From: Oceanimonas marisflavi
Lineage (GTDB): Bacteria; Pseudomonadota; Gammaproteobacteria; Enterobacterales; Aeromonadaceae
Assembly: GCF_003049725.1 (NCBI RefSeq)
Contig: NZ_QAGM01000016.1
Span: forward strand, 1 to 64,000
Length of the DNA: 64,000 bases
Direction: 5' to 3'
Shown here: piece by piece, positions 36,365 through 45,095 of the stretch
Position numbering within the stretch: position 1 is the first letter of the stretch
Layout of the letters: every line of letters begins with the position of its first letter
Notes under the pieces: generated by a model
What the model saw: only the letters and a program-made list of their open reading frames with translations
Databases searched by the model: none
Told to the model about the DNA's origin: nothing
Made by a program: the position numbers and the translations under genes

Positions 36365-37654
36365 ATGATACAGGAAGCAGTTTCACCGAATCAGGGGGAT
36401 GCTTTCAGCTGGATTGTCGGGCTGCTGACGCTCGGGCTGGCTGCATGGCTGGTGTATGAAGCCTGGCTTGAGCCACCTTCTACTCTGACAGTGACACAAG
36501 AGGTACAGGCAAAAAATGAGATTCAAAAAGATACAACTCTCTCGGCTCCTCGCTTGCCATCTCATGTTTATTCACCAACTTACAAAGCCGGCAACTCTTC
36601 AATCTTGCCTCCATTATCCGCCAGCGAGCTGCTGGAGCAACTGACCCTTTGGCAGTATCAGCAGGTTAACACTCTGAGTGCCGACGACATCCGACAGATA
36701 CAGATGAATCTAACTCAACTGGCCAGTCTGGGCGAAAGCGCCATTCCGGTTATTTATCAATATCTGAACAGTGGCCAGGATGTGGACTATCTGCTGCTTG
36801 GTAACAGCAGACACCTCGACCAGCCCACCTTGCGCCTGGCGCTGTTTGACGTATTGCATCGCATAGGCGGGGACGACGCCGAAACCATCTGGGCCGGTGA
36901 ACTGGAGCGTACCGCCAGCCCTCGGGAAATTGCGGCGCTGGGCCAATATCTGGATGAACAGGCTCCCGGACTCTACCGCGAAGATATCGTCAATGCTGCG
37001 AAAGATGCCATGGCGCTTGCATCTATGGACGGCGGTAATGGTGAAAATATGGGGCCGCTGTTTCAAGTTTTACAGGCTTATGGGGATGAAAATGTTCTGA
37101 CCGATCTGGAGTCGGTAAGGCCGCTTTGGTGGGGAAAGTATGCCTCCGTTGCATTGGCGAGCCTTCCCGACGGTATCGGTATCCCCGGGCTTGTAAATGG
37201 GGTGGTAGACTCACCAAAGACTCATTTGGGATCACGTTTCGCACTGCAGATGCTGGCGCAGTCCGCCGAATACCCTGAAGCACAGATAGCGTTGATCAAC
37301 AGCACTCGAGAACAGCAAATTCCCGATCGCCTCTGGCAGGAATTTGCCTGGATGATCGCTGGCACCTATCGATTTCAGATAGAAGAGCCGAATACCGGTG
37401 CCCAAGCCATCTATCAGGGCGCTATCCCTATTCCTGTTCACTCAATACGCAAATACATCACCTTCTCGCCTGGCGGCGGCCAAGTGCTATACGGGGTGCG
37501 TTACGCAACACCCCAACTGACAAGCGAGCAGATAATGCCACGTTTGGATTTTATCGAGACCTTACTGTCAGAAACGTCAAGCCCGGCGGCGGTACAAGCC
37601 CTGGAGCAGGCCTATGAGATGGTCTGGTCTGTGTATACACAAGAGGAGCAGTAA
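36365..37654 (+). CDS. Membrane-anchored alpha-helical protein of unknown function
   Basis: I do not recognise this 429-residue protein. The ATG at 36365 is preferred because TGGAG lies six bases upstream; a TTG four codons earlier is open. One hydrophobic segment near residues 15-32 (AFSWIVGLLTLGLAAWLVYEAWL) looks like an N-terminal anchor, leaving the rest in the periplasm. After a linker, residues 80-300 are mostly helical with short paired helices (IRQIQMNLTQLASLGESAIPVIYQYL, LRLALFDVLHRIGGDDAETIWAGEL), suggesting HEAT-like repeats. The C-terminal part includes FSPGGGQVLYGVRYATP. Codon use is less GC-rich than in the secretion operon. It lies 95 bases upstream of the Cna-B gene on the same strand, so the two are probably expressed together. 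Confidence 0.6.
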   Translation: MIQEAVSPNQGDAFSWIVGLLTLGLAAWLVYEAWLEPPSTLTVTQEVQAKNEIQKDTTLSAPRLPSHVYSPTYKAGNSSILPPLSASELLEQLTLWQYQQVNTLSADDIRQIQMNLTQLASLGESAIPVIYQYLNSGQDVDYLLLGNSRHLDQPTLRLALFDVLHRIGGDDAETIWAGELERTASPREIAALGQYLDEQAPGLYREDIVNAAKDAMALASMDGGNGENMGPLFQVLQAYGDENVLTDLESVRPLWWGKYASVALASLPDGIGIPGLVNGVVDSPKTHLGSRFALQMLAQSAEYPEAQIALINSTREQQIPDRLWQEFAWMIAGTYRFQIEEPNTGAQAIYQGAIPIPVHSIRKYITFSPGGGQVLYGVRYATPQLTSEQIMPRLDFIETLLSETSSPAAVQALEQAYEMVWSVYTQEEQ

Positions 37655-37749
37655 TCATAAGCAGATCATGACTACAGAGAAACTCAACCTACAAGCATAG
37701 TTACTGGCTATGCAAACAATATCAGCCCAAATTAAGGAGGGCCTGAATA

Positions 37750-39837
37750 ATGAACACGTATTGCAAGTGGAAAAAAGTGACGGGATACCTGTTGGGTACC
37801 TTGATCGGCCTAGGGGCCTCATTGACGCCTGCCTGGGCAGGTCATCCTGAAGTCAGTTTACCTGGCAGTAACTTCGAGATCGAAGACCCCACCATGGGTA
37901 ATGGTGCAAATATTAAAGTTGATAACGTTTTAGACCCAGATTCAATCGACTGGGCAAATATCCCAGGTCGTATGGTCGCGGAGGACATTAATATCACCGT
38001 CGGTAATAAATTCGATGACTCAGCCTTTGGTCAGGGGACTGCTGAGGACACTTTTCCACCATCCGTGGTGGCCGGTGGCATCCCGCCCAACAAAAGCAAT
38101 CTTCTGAAATTTGGTGTCGCCACCGAAGAAACCGAAGACTACCAATTCATGCACCTGTTCTGGACGCGAGCTAACAACCCCTCTGGCACCGTGAACATGG
38201 ATTTCGAGTTCAACCAGTCCGAGGAATCTGTTGTCTACAATACTAACCCGCCAATCACAATACCGCAGCGAACAGCAGGGGACTTACTGATACAGTATGA
38301 CCTGACAGGCGGGGGAACGGATCTTGCGAACGTTGAGTTATGGCTTTCACGATGGGTGACGGCGGCTAGCGCAGGGGGGGCACCCGCGAGCACGGAATGC
38401 GAAGCATCCAACCGCTTCCCATGCTGGGGGGTAAGAAATAATTTGACCACTGATGGGAATGCTACCGGATCTGCTAACGGAGCAATTATCCTAACAGGCG
38501 ACGCCGCTGGCCTGGACGATGGCATGGGGTTGGATGAAGTAACCTTTGGCGAGGCATCGATCAACCTTACCGAAGTATTGGGTGATGGGGCGTTGCAGTG
38601 CTTCACCTTCGGTAGCGCCTATCTGAAGAGCCGCTCGTCCGACTCCTTTAATGCTGCGCTCAAGGACTTTATCCCGCCAATAGCGGTCAACATCAGCAAC
38701 TGCGGTTCCTTCACGCTAGTTAAGAAGGATGACAACGATGCGCTACTCGAAGGAGCGGGTTTTACCCTGTACGAGGATGATGGCGATCTCGTGTACGATG
38801 ACCAGGTCGATACTACCGTATTTGATACCTGTACTACGGACTCAAGCGGTGGGTGCCTGTTTGAAAACGTGCTCCCCGGGGGCTACTGCCTGGTTGAGAC
38901 GAGTACGCCGGCAAACCATCTCGGTGCAGATCCAAAATGTTTCACGTTTGATCCGGATGCGGATCCGCTTACGCTGGAATTCATCAACCGGCGTCTGGGT
39001 TCCATTCTGGTGAAAAAGGTGAAAAAGGTGAAAGAAGGGGATCCGGAGGTACTGCTGCCGGGAGCTGTATTTCAGGTAACTGCAGCTTCTCCTACACCTG
39101 TTACTGAGGACGAGGTTCCTGCACTTCCACTTACCATGACGGAATCCCAGGCTGGTTACCACTGTGTCGATGGTCTGCCGCTGAAAGGTGCTGATCTAAA
39201 TGATTTCACCTATACGGTGAAGGAACTTACCCCACCGGTAGGCTATATTGGTGCGGATGATCAGATGACTATGGCGACCGTTGGAACCTGTGCTGAGCGT
39301 GGCACGACATCCCCCGATCTGACGTTTGTAAACACTCGCAAGCCCGGGGCCATCAAGATTACCAAGACCACCAAAGCTGTTCCGGCAGGCGAAATCCCTC
39401 ACGGGAAAGTGACCTTTAAGGTTTACGATGGCCCCACTACTGGCAATCCTGTGGGTACCGTGGTGACTGACCCAACAACCGGCGTGGCATGCCTTGGGGA
39501 CCTTGACGTAGGTACAACCTACACGGTTGTAGAAACAGTACCGACCGGTTATGCAGCTGAAGATCCGAAGGAGGTCACTATTACTACTGACGCGACCTGC
39601 GGTAGCGGTGATGAAGACGAAGTCGATTTCCACAACACGCCGTTAGGCAAGTTCACCATCAGCTACGATTCGTTGCCAGAGGATGGGTATGGTAAAACAA
39701 AAGCGACCGTCAACTGCGGTACCGGTTCTGGTATCGCCGTTAATGTCGATTTATTTGATGGCGATGAAGTTCCCTCTGGTGAGCTTAATTTTGAGACACA
39801 GGCAACTTGGATTTGCACCATCGTGATTGATCCATAA
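37750..39837 (+). CDS. Secreted protein with three Cna-B/SpaA-like domains
   Basis: This exported protein of 695 residues has a signal peptide ending PAWA|G (30). Residues 31-315 are an uncharacterised beta-rich region with several cysteines. Three tandem prealbumin-like (Cna-B/SpaA) domains follow, about 319-415, 416-531 and 532-632, then a short C-terminal beta region. Each repeat keeps the residues that form a Lys-Asn isopeptide bond with a catalytic Glu: Lys325/326, Glu383, Asn413; Lys422/423, Glu492, Asn528; Lys536 or 539, Glu595, Asn629. Such domains build pilins and adhesins in Gram-positive bacteria and are uncommon in gammaproteobacteria. No LPXTG, C-terminal anchor or autotransporter barrel is present, so release by the adjacent type II system is plausible. 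AAGGAGG precedes the ATG. Codon use differs from the flanking secretion genes. Confidence 0.75.
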   Translation: MNTYCKWKKVTGYLLGTLIGLGASLTPAWAGHPEVSLPGSNFEIEDPTMGNGANIKVDNVLDPDSIDWANIPGRMVAEDINITVGNKFDDSAFGQGTAEDTFPPSVVAGGIPPNKSNLLKFGVATEETEDYQFMHLFWTRANNPSGTVNMDFEFNQSEESVVYNTNPPITIPQRTAGDLLIQYDLTGGGTDLANVELWLSRWVTAASAGGAPASTECEASNRFPCWGVRNNLTTDGNATGSANGAIILTGDAAGLDDGMGLDEVTFGEASINLTEVLGDGALQCFTFGSAYLKSRSSDSFNAALKDFIPPIAVNISNCGSFTLVKKDDNDALLEGAGFTLYEDDGDLVYDDQVDTTVFDTCTTDSSGGCLFENVLPGGYCLVETSTPANHLGADPKCFTFDPDADPLTLEFINRRLGSILVKKVKKVKEGDPEVLLPGAVFQVTAASPTPVTEDEVPALPLTMTESQAGYHCVDGLPLKGADLNDFTYTVKELTPPVGYIGADDQMTMATVGTCAERGTTSPDLTFVNTRKPGAIKITKTTKAVPAGEIPHGKVTFKVYDGPTTGNPVGTVVTDPTTGVACLGDLDVGTTYTVVETVPTGYAAEDPKEVTITTDATCGSGDEDEVDFHNTPLGKFTISYDSLPEDGYGKTKATVNCGTGSGIAVNVDLFDGDEVPSGELNFETQATWICTIVIDP

Positions 39838-39861
39838 CGGAATCGTTTCGCAGCTAAGCAC

Positions 39862-39891
39862 AAGGGCGGAGAAAAACTCCGCCCTTTTTTG
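39862..39891 (+). terminator. Intrinsic terminator of the Cna-B protein gene
   Basis: Ten-base arms AAGGGCGGAG and CTCCGCCCTT flank an AAAA loop and run into six Ts, 25 bases after the stop. Confidence 0.9.
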
Positions 39892-40557
39892 TTTGCCCAG
39901 CGAAGTGGCAAACCCGCCAGGTTGAAAGAAACCTGAAATGATGAACCATCATGCAGCAAAACACGCTCAAGTAATTGAAACTTAATAGGTATATTTCCTT
40001 TTTGTGTTTCAACAACTGCGCCATGAGCATCCGCGTTAACCGCTCTATAAAGATCGGGGATGCGCTTTTCCTCAACTGGTTGTGAAACGGCTTGTAAGTA
40101 ACAAAGTCAGCTTCGCTAAGCTGCATTCCATTGAACCGGAACTGTAGCGTAGCAATAGAGGCTGTGTTGCCCTGCCCCGGTGCCGGGCTGTCGGTTTCTG
40201 ACGGGAGTAGTTTCATATAACTCTGTATATCTGTGGCATTCAATGGTGGTAACCCGATTCATCCCATAAAACGATATATCGCCAGCAATGCTGGCGCGGA
40301 CAATACCGGCAGCTGAACACGGCTCCTTTACGGGTCCAGATACGCCCGAGTTTTTTGCTTGCATTCTTGTTACAGGGGGCGGCTCTTACCCTCGCATGCT
40401 TCATGGTGCCATGCCTTTGCCATGGAAACAGGTTCACTGCTTAAAATACAAGGCAAGTTCCGCACCATCTTTTATTATTCCAGTCTTTTCAGTGAGTTGA
40501 CTTTTATCCGGTATCTAGCCCGTACCAGAGTGTTAACCCCGGGAAACAGCTTCTGGT
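39892..40557. other. Gene-poor stretch with possible transposase remnant
   Basis: These 666 bases separate the Cna-B gene terminator from the VpsR-like gene. Short frames exist on both strands but none has a convincing ribosome site or family match. A minus-strand segment at about 40010-40123 reads SEADFVTYKPFHNQLRKSAS, which vaguely resembles the N-terminal part of IS4-type transposases. The rest looks like decayed DNA. The region marks the right edge of the accessory block. Confidence 0.4.
40010..40243 (-). pseudogene. Possible IS4-type transposase N-terminal remnant
   Basis: From an ATG at 40243 a minus-strand frame includes DFVTYKPFHNQLRKSASPIF and ERLTRMLMAQLLKHK, a style I associate with the N-terminal region of IS4-family transposases. 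The frame then drifts into sequence without family character and no catalytic DDE part is present. If correct, it is a fossil of an insertion element at the edge of the accessory block. The resemblance is from memory and weak. Confidence 0.25.
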
Positions 40558-41946
40558 TTATTTGCTGCCGGCCAGATGGTGTTTTTCCATCAGCCGGTAC
40601 AGGGTAACGCGGGAAATGCCCAACTGCCGGGCCGCCGCCGACACATTGTTGCCAGCCTTTCTCAGGCTGCGCCTTATGGCCTGGCGCTCGGCCTGGTGGC
40701 GGGCTTCTTCCAGGGTGGGCGTGGCCTGCCCGGCCATGCTCTTGTCCAGCCCCAGATCGGCGGCGGTGATCAGCCGGTTGTCGCTCATCACAATGGCCTT
40801 GCGCACCCGGTTGATCAGCTCCCGCACATTGCCGGGCCAGTCGTGGCCGTTCATGGCGGCAATGGCCCGGCGGCTGAAACCACGCACCTTGTGATGGCGC
40901 CCCTCGGTAAACTTGCGAAAGAAGAAGCTGGCCAGCAGCTCGATGTCGCCCTCCCGCTCCTTGAGATCCGGCACTTCTATGCTGAGCACATTCAGCCGGT
41001 AGTAGAGATCTTCCCGAAAGCCCCCCTCCTGCACCTCTGCTTCCAGATCCCGGTGGGTGGCGGCAATGACCCGGGCGTCGATATAGAGGGTTTCGTGCCC
41101 CCCCAGCCGCTCTATGGTCTCTTCCTGCAAAAAGCGCAGCAAATTCACCTGCAGCGACAGCGGCAGATCGCCGATCTCGTCAAGGAACAGGGTGCCGCCG
41201 CCGGCGGCTTCAATACGGCCAATCTTGCGGCAGTGGGCCCCGGTAAAGGCGCCTTTTTCATGGCCGAACAGCTCGGTCTGAATCAGGTTTTCCGGCAGGG
41301 CGCCGCAGTTGAGCGCCACAAAGGGGCCTTTGCGGCGTTGGGAGCGCTGGTGAATGGCCCGGGCGATCAGCTCCTTGCCGGTGCCGCTGCTGCCGGTGAT
41401 CAGCACGGTGGCGTCTACCCCGGCCACCTTGCGGATCTGACTGAACACCAGGCGAATGGCCGGGCTGGCGCCCACCATCTGGCATTCTTCCCGGTAGCGG
41501 CGCAGTTCGTCTTCCTGTTCCCGCAGCCGGCCCAGTCCCCAGGCGTGGCCCAGGGTGGCGCACAGGTAGGGCGCCTTTTCTTTCAGCGGTAGGGTGTAGT
41601 AGTCAAAAAAGTAGTCATAGATCAGTTCGCAGATGGTGCCATCGTGCACATGATCCGCCTCGATCAGGGCAATCCAGTTCAGTGGCGGGGCTTTTTCCAC
41701 CAGCCGCGTAAAGTCGCTCCGTTGCTCGTCACTCAGCTCACCAATATGGGCCAGTGCCACCTGGAATTGCTCGCTGTCGAGCGCGGCACTGGCCTCGGCA
41801 ATGGAGCTGGCCCGCACCACCCGCCAGTTGTCGAGCCCGGCCAGGGCCTCGCTCTCGGGGTGTGAGGAAAGGTGCAGGTAAAGCACCGCCCGGGTGGCTT
41901 CTGGCTCTTGGTCATCCCTGTTTTTCCGGTTGAGTAGTGTTGTCAT
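40558..41946 (-). CDS. VpsR-like sigma-54-type enhancer-binding regulator
   Basis: This transcription activator of 462 residues has an N-terminal receiver-like domain (about 18-125) that lacks clear phosphorylation residues and resembles VpsR of Vibrio (WIALIEADHVHDGTICELIYDYFFDYYTLPL). The AAA+ domain has Walker A GSSGTGKE near residues 183-190, the sigma-54 contact GAFTGA near 232, and Walker B TLFLDEIGD. A Fis-type HTH ends the protein (NVSAAARQLGISRVTLYRLMEKH). VpsR binds cyclic di-GMP and switches on biofilm matrix genes; whether this one does is unknown. It is divergent from gspA-gspB and next to the accessory surface-protein block, either of which it might control. Confidence 0.8.
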   Translation of the reverse strand: MTTLLNRKNRDDQEPEATRAVLYLHLSSHPESEALAGLDNWRVVRASSIAEASAALDSEQFQVALAHIGELSDEQRSDFTRLVEKAPPLNWIALIEADHVHDGTICELIYDYFFDYYTLPLKEKAPYLCATLGHAWGLGRLREQEDELRRYREECQMVGASPAIRLVFSQIRKVAGVDATVLITGSSGTGKELIARAIHQRSQRRKGPFVALNCGALPENLIQTELFGHEKGAFTGAHCRKIGRIEAAGGGTLFLDEIGDLPLSLQVNLLRFLQEETIERLGGHETLYIDARVIAATHRDLEAEVQEGGFREDLYYRLNVLSIEVPDLKEREGDIELLASFFFRKFTEGRHHKVRGFSRRAIAAMNGHDWPGNVRELINRVRKAIVMSDNRLITAADLGLDKSMAGQATPTLEEARHQAERQAIRRSLRKAGNNVSAAARQLGISRVTLYRLMEKHHLAGSK

Positions 41947-42062
41947 TTTTTATTCGGCCTTCCTGGAACGAATATGTGTGAGTTTAGTACGGGGTCGGCC
42001 TCTTCGGTAAAGCGGCGCTCCGGCGGCTATATTTAGGAAGGTTCATATCCAGGGACGGAATC

Positions 42063-43700
42063 ATGTACAGCGATTATTTCGGGTTAACGGAGCCGCCCTT
42101 TTCCATTGCGCCGGATCCCCGTTACCTTTATCTCAGCCGGCAACACCGCGAGGCACTGGCCCATCTGCAATATGGCCTGAGCTGCCCCGGCGGCTTTGTG
42201 CTGCTCACCGGTGAGGTCGGCACCGGCAAAACCACGGTGTGCCGCTGTCTGCTGGAGCAGGTGCCGGAACACACCGAGCTGGCCTTTGTGCTCAATCCGG
42301 GCGGCTCGGCGCTGGAGCTGCTGGCCGCCATTTGCCAGGAGCTGGGCATAGCGCCACCCGAGCCGGCCGATGTCCGGCAGCTCACCGGCGCCATTTATCA
42401 CCACCTGCTGGAATCCCACGCCGCCGGCCGCCATACGGTGCTGATCATCGATGAAGCGCAAACCCTGCCGGTGGCGGTGCTGGAGCAGATCCGCCTGCTC
42501 ACCAATCTGGAAACCAACACCCGCAAGCTGCTGCAGATCATGCTGCTGGGCCAGCCGGAGCTGGCGGAAAAACTGGCCCGGCCCGAGCTTCGGCAGCTGT
42601 CCCAGCGCATTACCGCCCGTTACCATATTGCGCCGCTCAATTTCGATGAAATGCGCGCCTATATCGCCCACCGGCTGTCGGTGGCGGGACTGGAAGCCCA
42701 GCTGTTTCAGTCCGCCAGCCTGCGCCGGCTGTATTGGCTTACCGGCGGCGTACCCCGGCTGATTAACGTGATCTGCGATCGCGCCCTGCTGGGGGCCTTT
42801 GTACAGCGCCTGCCCAGGGTGGATACCGCCACCCTGGAGCGGGCCGCCGTGGAAGTGCTGGGCAGGCCGGCAGTCGTTTCCCGACGGCGGTCGCCGGCCC
42901 TTGCAGCCGCCCTGCTGCTGACACTGATCACCGGCATGGTCCTGGCCGGCTGGCAATACCGCGAGCAGGTATCAGCCCTGCTGGCCGTTAACAAAACAAC
43001 GCCCACGGCCAGCGCCCGGGCTCTGGCTCCCGCCCTTCCGCCTGACCGGCCGGCCGCCTTTCACTGGTCCTGGCCGGAAAACCTGGATACCGACACCAGT
43101 CAGGCCATGGCCTACCAGCAGCTGTTTGACCTGTGGCAGCTGGATTATGATCCGGCCACGCAGCCGGTGGTGTGCCGTTATGCCCGCCGTCATCGGCTGG
43201 ATTGCGCCAGTGAGAGCGGCACGCTCGCCACCCTGATGGCGCAAAATCATCCGGCGGTGATCCGGCTGGAGCCCGAGGGCCGGCCGGCACTGTACGCCAC
43301 CCTCACCGGCATTACAGAAGATCATGCCAGCCTGATGCTGGGAGGGCGGCGGCTGCAGGTGCCGCTGGCCGAGCTGCAAACGCTCTGGTCCGGCAGTTAT
43401 GTCATGCTGTGGCAGCCCCCGCCCCGCTATCAGGGCCCCATGCATGTCGGCAGCCGGGGCGAGGCAGTAACCTGGCTGGAAAGGCACCTGGCCGGCTGGC
43501 GCGGCCGCCCCGCTCGCGTCTCTCTGGCCTACTACGATGATGTGCTGGCCGCCGATATGCAGGCGTTTCAGCGCAGCAAGGGTCTGGTTGCCGATGGCGT
43601 ATTCGGGCCGCAAACCGGTATTTATTTCAGCGCCAGCCTGCTGGCCGGGCTGCCCCGGCTGACTACCCAAGGGGAGGCTTCCCGTGTCTTACATCCTTGA
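42063..43700 (+). CDS. gspA: GspA/ExeA AAA ATPase with peptidoglycan-binding domain
   Basis: This inner-membrane ATPase of 545 residues, with GspB, lets the type II secretin pass the peptidoglycan and reach the outer membrane. The AAA domain (1-260) has the ExeA start MYSDYFGLTEPPFSIAPDPRYLYLS, Walker A GEVGTGKTT near residues 50-58 and Walker B LIIDEAQ near 138-144. A single membrane helix lies near 276-296. The periplasmic part ends with a peptidoglycan-binding type 1 domain (about 455-530, GSRGEAVTWLERHLAGW...GVFGPQT). It lies 7.4 kb from the main secretion operon and overlaps gspB by 17 bases. Confidence 0.9.
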   Translation: MYSDYFGLTEPPFSIAPDPRYLYLSRQHREALAHLQYGLSCPGGFVLLTGEVGTGKTTVCRCLLEQVPEHTELAFVLNPGGSALELLAAICQELGIAPPEPADVRQLTGAIYHHLLESHAAGRHTVLIIDEAQTLPVAVLEQIRLLTNLETNTRKLLQIMLLGQPELAEKLARPELRQLSQRITARYHIAPLNFDEMRAYIAHRLSVAGLEAQLFQSASLRRLYWLTGGVPRLINVICDRALLGAFVQRLPRVDTATLERAAVEVLGRPAVVSRRRSPALAAALLLTLITGMVLAGWQYREQVSALLAVNKTTPTASARALAPALPPDRPAAFHWSWPENLDTDTSQAMAYQQLFDLWQLDYDPATQPVVCRYARRHRLDCASESGTLATLMAQNHPAVIRLEPEGRPALYATLTGITEDHASLMLGGRRLQVPLAELQTLWSGSYVMLWQPPPRYQGPMHVGSRGEAVTWLERHLAGWRGRPARVSLAYYDDVLAADMQAFQRSKGLVADGVFGPQTGIYFSASLLAGLPRLTTQGEASRVLHP

Positions 43701-44385
43701 TGCCCTGAAACAGTCCGAACGCCGGCGTATGGGGCGCGCCACCCCGCCCGGCCAGTCCTCACCGCCCGAGCCACCGGCTCCGCCGGCGCGGCCCTTTTAT
43801 CGCCGGCGCCTGCTCTGGTTACTGTTGTTGCTGGTGCTGGCACTGCCCATTGGTTATGGCCTGGGCCGTTTTGCCGTTAACTGGCTGGAGCTGGCCTCAT
43901 CCCCCGATCCGGCCACTACACCGGCACCACTGACCATCGACGATGAGCCACGGGCCATCGAGCCGCCGGCACGCCAGCCCATCGTGGTTGATGATGCTCC
44001 AGCGCGCATTCTGGTGGAAGCGCCGCCGGCGGTAAGCCTGAACGAGCCGAAACCGGCATCTTCACGGCCGGACCGAGCCACTCCGCCCAGTCCAGATCTG
44101 CCCACCGAGCCGGTGCAGCAGGCGGCTCCCCCCGAACCGGTGTTTGATCCCGGCGTGCCGGACATTCGCGAGCTGCCCGCCAGTATTCGCAGCCGGCTGC
44201 CGGCGCTAACCCTGTCGGTACATATCTACTCGCCGGATCCCGCCGCGCGCATGGCCAATATCAATGGCCAAATGCTGCGGGAAGGGCAAAATGCAGGTCC
44301 TGTCAGTATTGAGCGCATTACTCCCAAGGGAGTGGTACTGCGTTTTCAGGGCAACGACTTTCACCTGGGCTCGGTGGGAGGGTAA
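43684..44385 (+). CDS. gspB: GspB/ExeB type II secretion accessory protein
   Basis: This inner-membrane partner of GspA has 233 residues. It starts SYILDALKQSERRRMGR, the classic GspB opening, from a GTG at 43684 within the end of gspA. A membrane helix (about 37-58) is followed by a Pro/Ala-rich periplasmic linker and a C-terminal GspB domain, LTLSVHIYSPDPAARMANIN...GVVLRFQGNDFHLGSVG. The GspA-GspB complex binds peptidoglycan and guides secretin assembly in Aeromonas. Confidence 0.9.
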   Translation: MSYILDALKQSERRRMGRATPPGQSSPPEPPAPPARPFYRRRLLWLLLLLVLALPIGYGLGRFAVNWLELASSPDPATTPAPLTIDDEPRAIEPPARQPIVVDDAPARILVEAPPAVSLNEPKPASSRPDRATPPSPDLPTEPVQQAAPPEPVFDPGVPDIRELPASIRSRLPALTLSVHIYSPDPAARMANINGQMLREGQNAGPVSIERITPKGVVLRFQGNDFHLGSVGG

Positions 44386-44392
44386 TACCGCT

Positions 44393-44552
44393 GTCACCCC
44401 GCGAAGGAACATCATCCCCGCGCAGGCGGGGACGGGGGTCCATGCCACAAACGGCGCCATGCTTGTAACCGTGCAATCTGTACTGGATACCTATTTTCAT
44501 GGGCATGACCAGAGTTTGGAGGCGGATGTGTCGTTGCAGCGGAGATGACAAG
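44393..44552. repeat. REP-like repeat after gspB
   Basis: The spacer between gspB and mioC contains CACCCCGCGAAGGAACATC, a TCCCCGC-GCAG-GCGGGGA hairpin (44415-44432), and GGGGGTCCATGCC. This is the style of the dispersed extragenic palindromes often found between genes in Aeromonas and Pseudomonas relatives. A second partner, read as CAGCGGAGATGACAAGCG, lies at about 44536-44553. No gene is present. Copy number cannot be judged from one window. Confidence 0.6.
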
Positions 44553-44611
44553 CGTGCCGCTCTCGCGAAGATCATACTCTGGGGTAAGATGACGACCCTG
44601 TTTTTGCCAAC

Positions 44612-45079
44612 ATGAGTCACCTTATGAGTCACTTTACCCTGCTGGTGGGATCCACCCTTGGCAATGCCGAGGATCTGGCCGATGAAATGGCCGATCAACT
44701 GCAAGCCGGCGGTCATGCAACGGTTATTCACACTTCTCCCCAACTTGATCACATCTTGATCGCCCCCGATCATTATCTGCTGCTGGTGTGCTCCACCCAC
44801 GGTGCCGGTGATCTGCCAGACAACATTCAGCCCTTTTTCGAGGCGCTGCAGCAGCAGGCGCCGGCACTGGAGGGGGTAAAATATCTGGCCGTGGGCCTGG
44901 GCGATACCGCCTACGATACCTTCTGCCACGCCATACAAAAGCTGGATCAACGGCTGTCGGAGCTCGGGGCCAGCCGGATCGGCGATCGGCTGGAAATTGA
45001 CGTCAGCGCGGGGGATCCCCCCGAGAAGCAGGCACAGATCTGGCTTGATCAGAGCCTGAATGAGGCCGGGATCGGCTGA
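44612..45079 (+). CDS. mioC: Flavodoxin-like protein MioC
   Basis: This FMN-binding flavodoxin-like protein has 155 residues. GSTLGNAEDLADEMAD (about 12-27) is the phosphate-binding loop, and STHGAGDLPDNIQPFFEAL (about 61-79) and GLGDTAYDTFCHA hold the flavin. MioC of E. coli takes part in biotin synthase reduction and its promoter reads into oriC. Here it also lies directly left of oriC and points toward it, as in E. coli. Two in-frame ATGs, each beginning ATGAGTCAC, lie twelve bases apart (44612 and 44624); the second matches the usual protein start better. Confidence 0.9.
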   Translation: MSHLMSHFTLLVGSTLGNAEDLADEMADQLQAGGHATVIHTSPQLDHILIAPDHYLLLVCSTHGAGDLPDNIQPFFEALQQQAPALEGVKYLAVGLGDTAYDTFCHAIQKLDQRLSELGASRIGDRLEIDVSAGDPPEKQAQIWLDQSLNEAGIG

Positions 45080-45095
45080 ACGCCACGCCGGCCAG

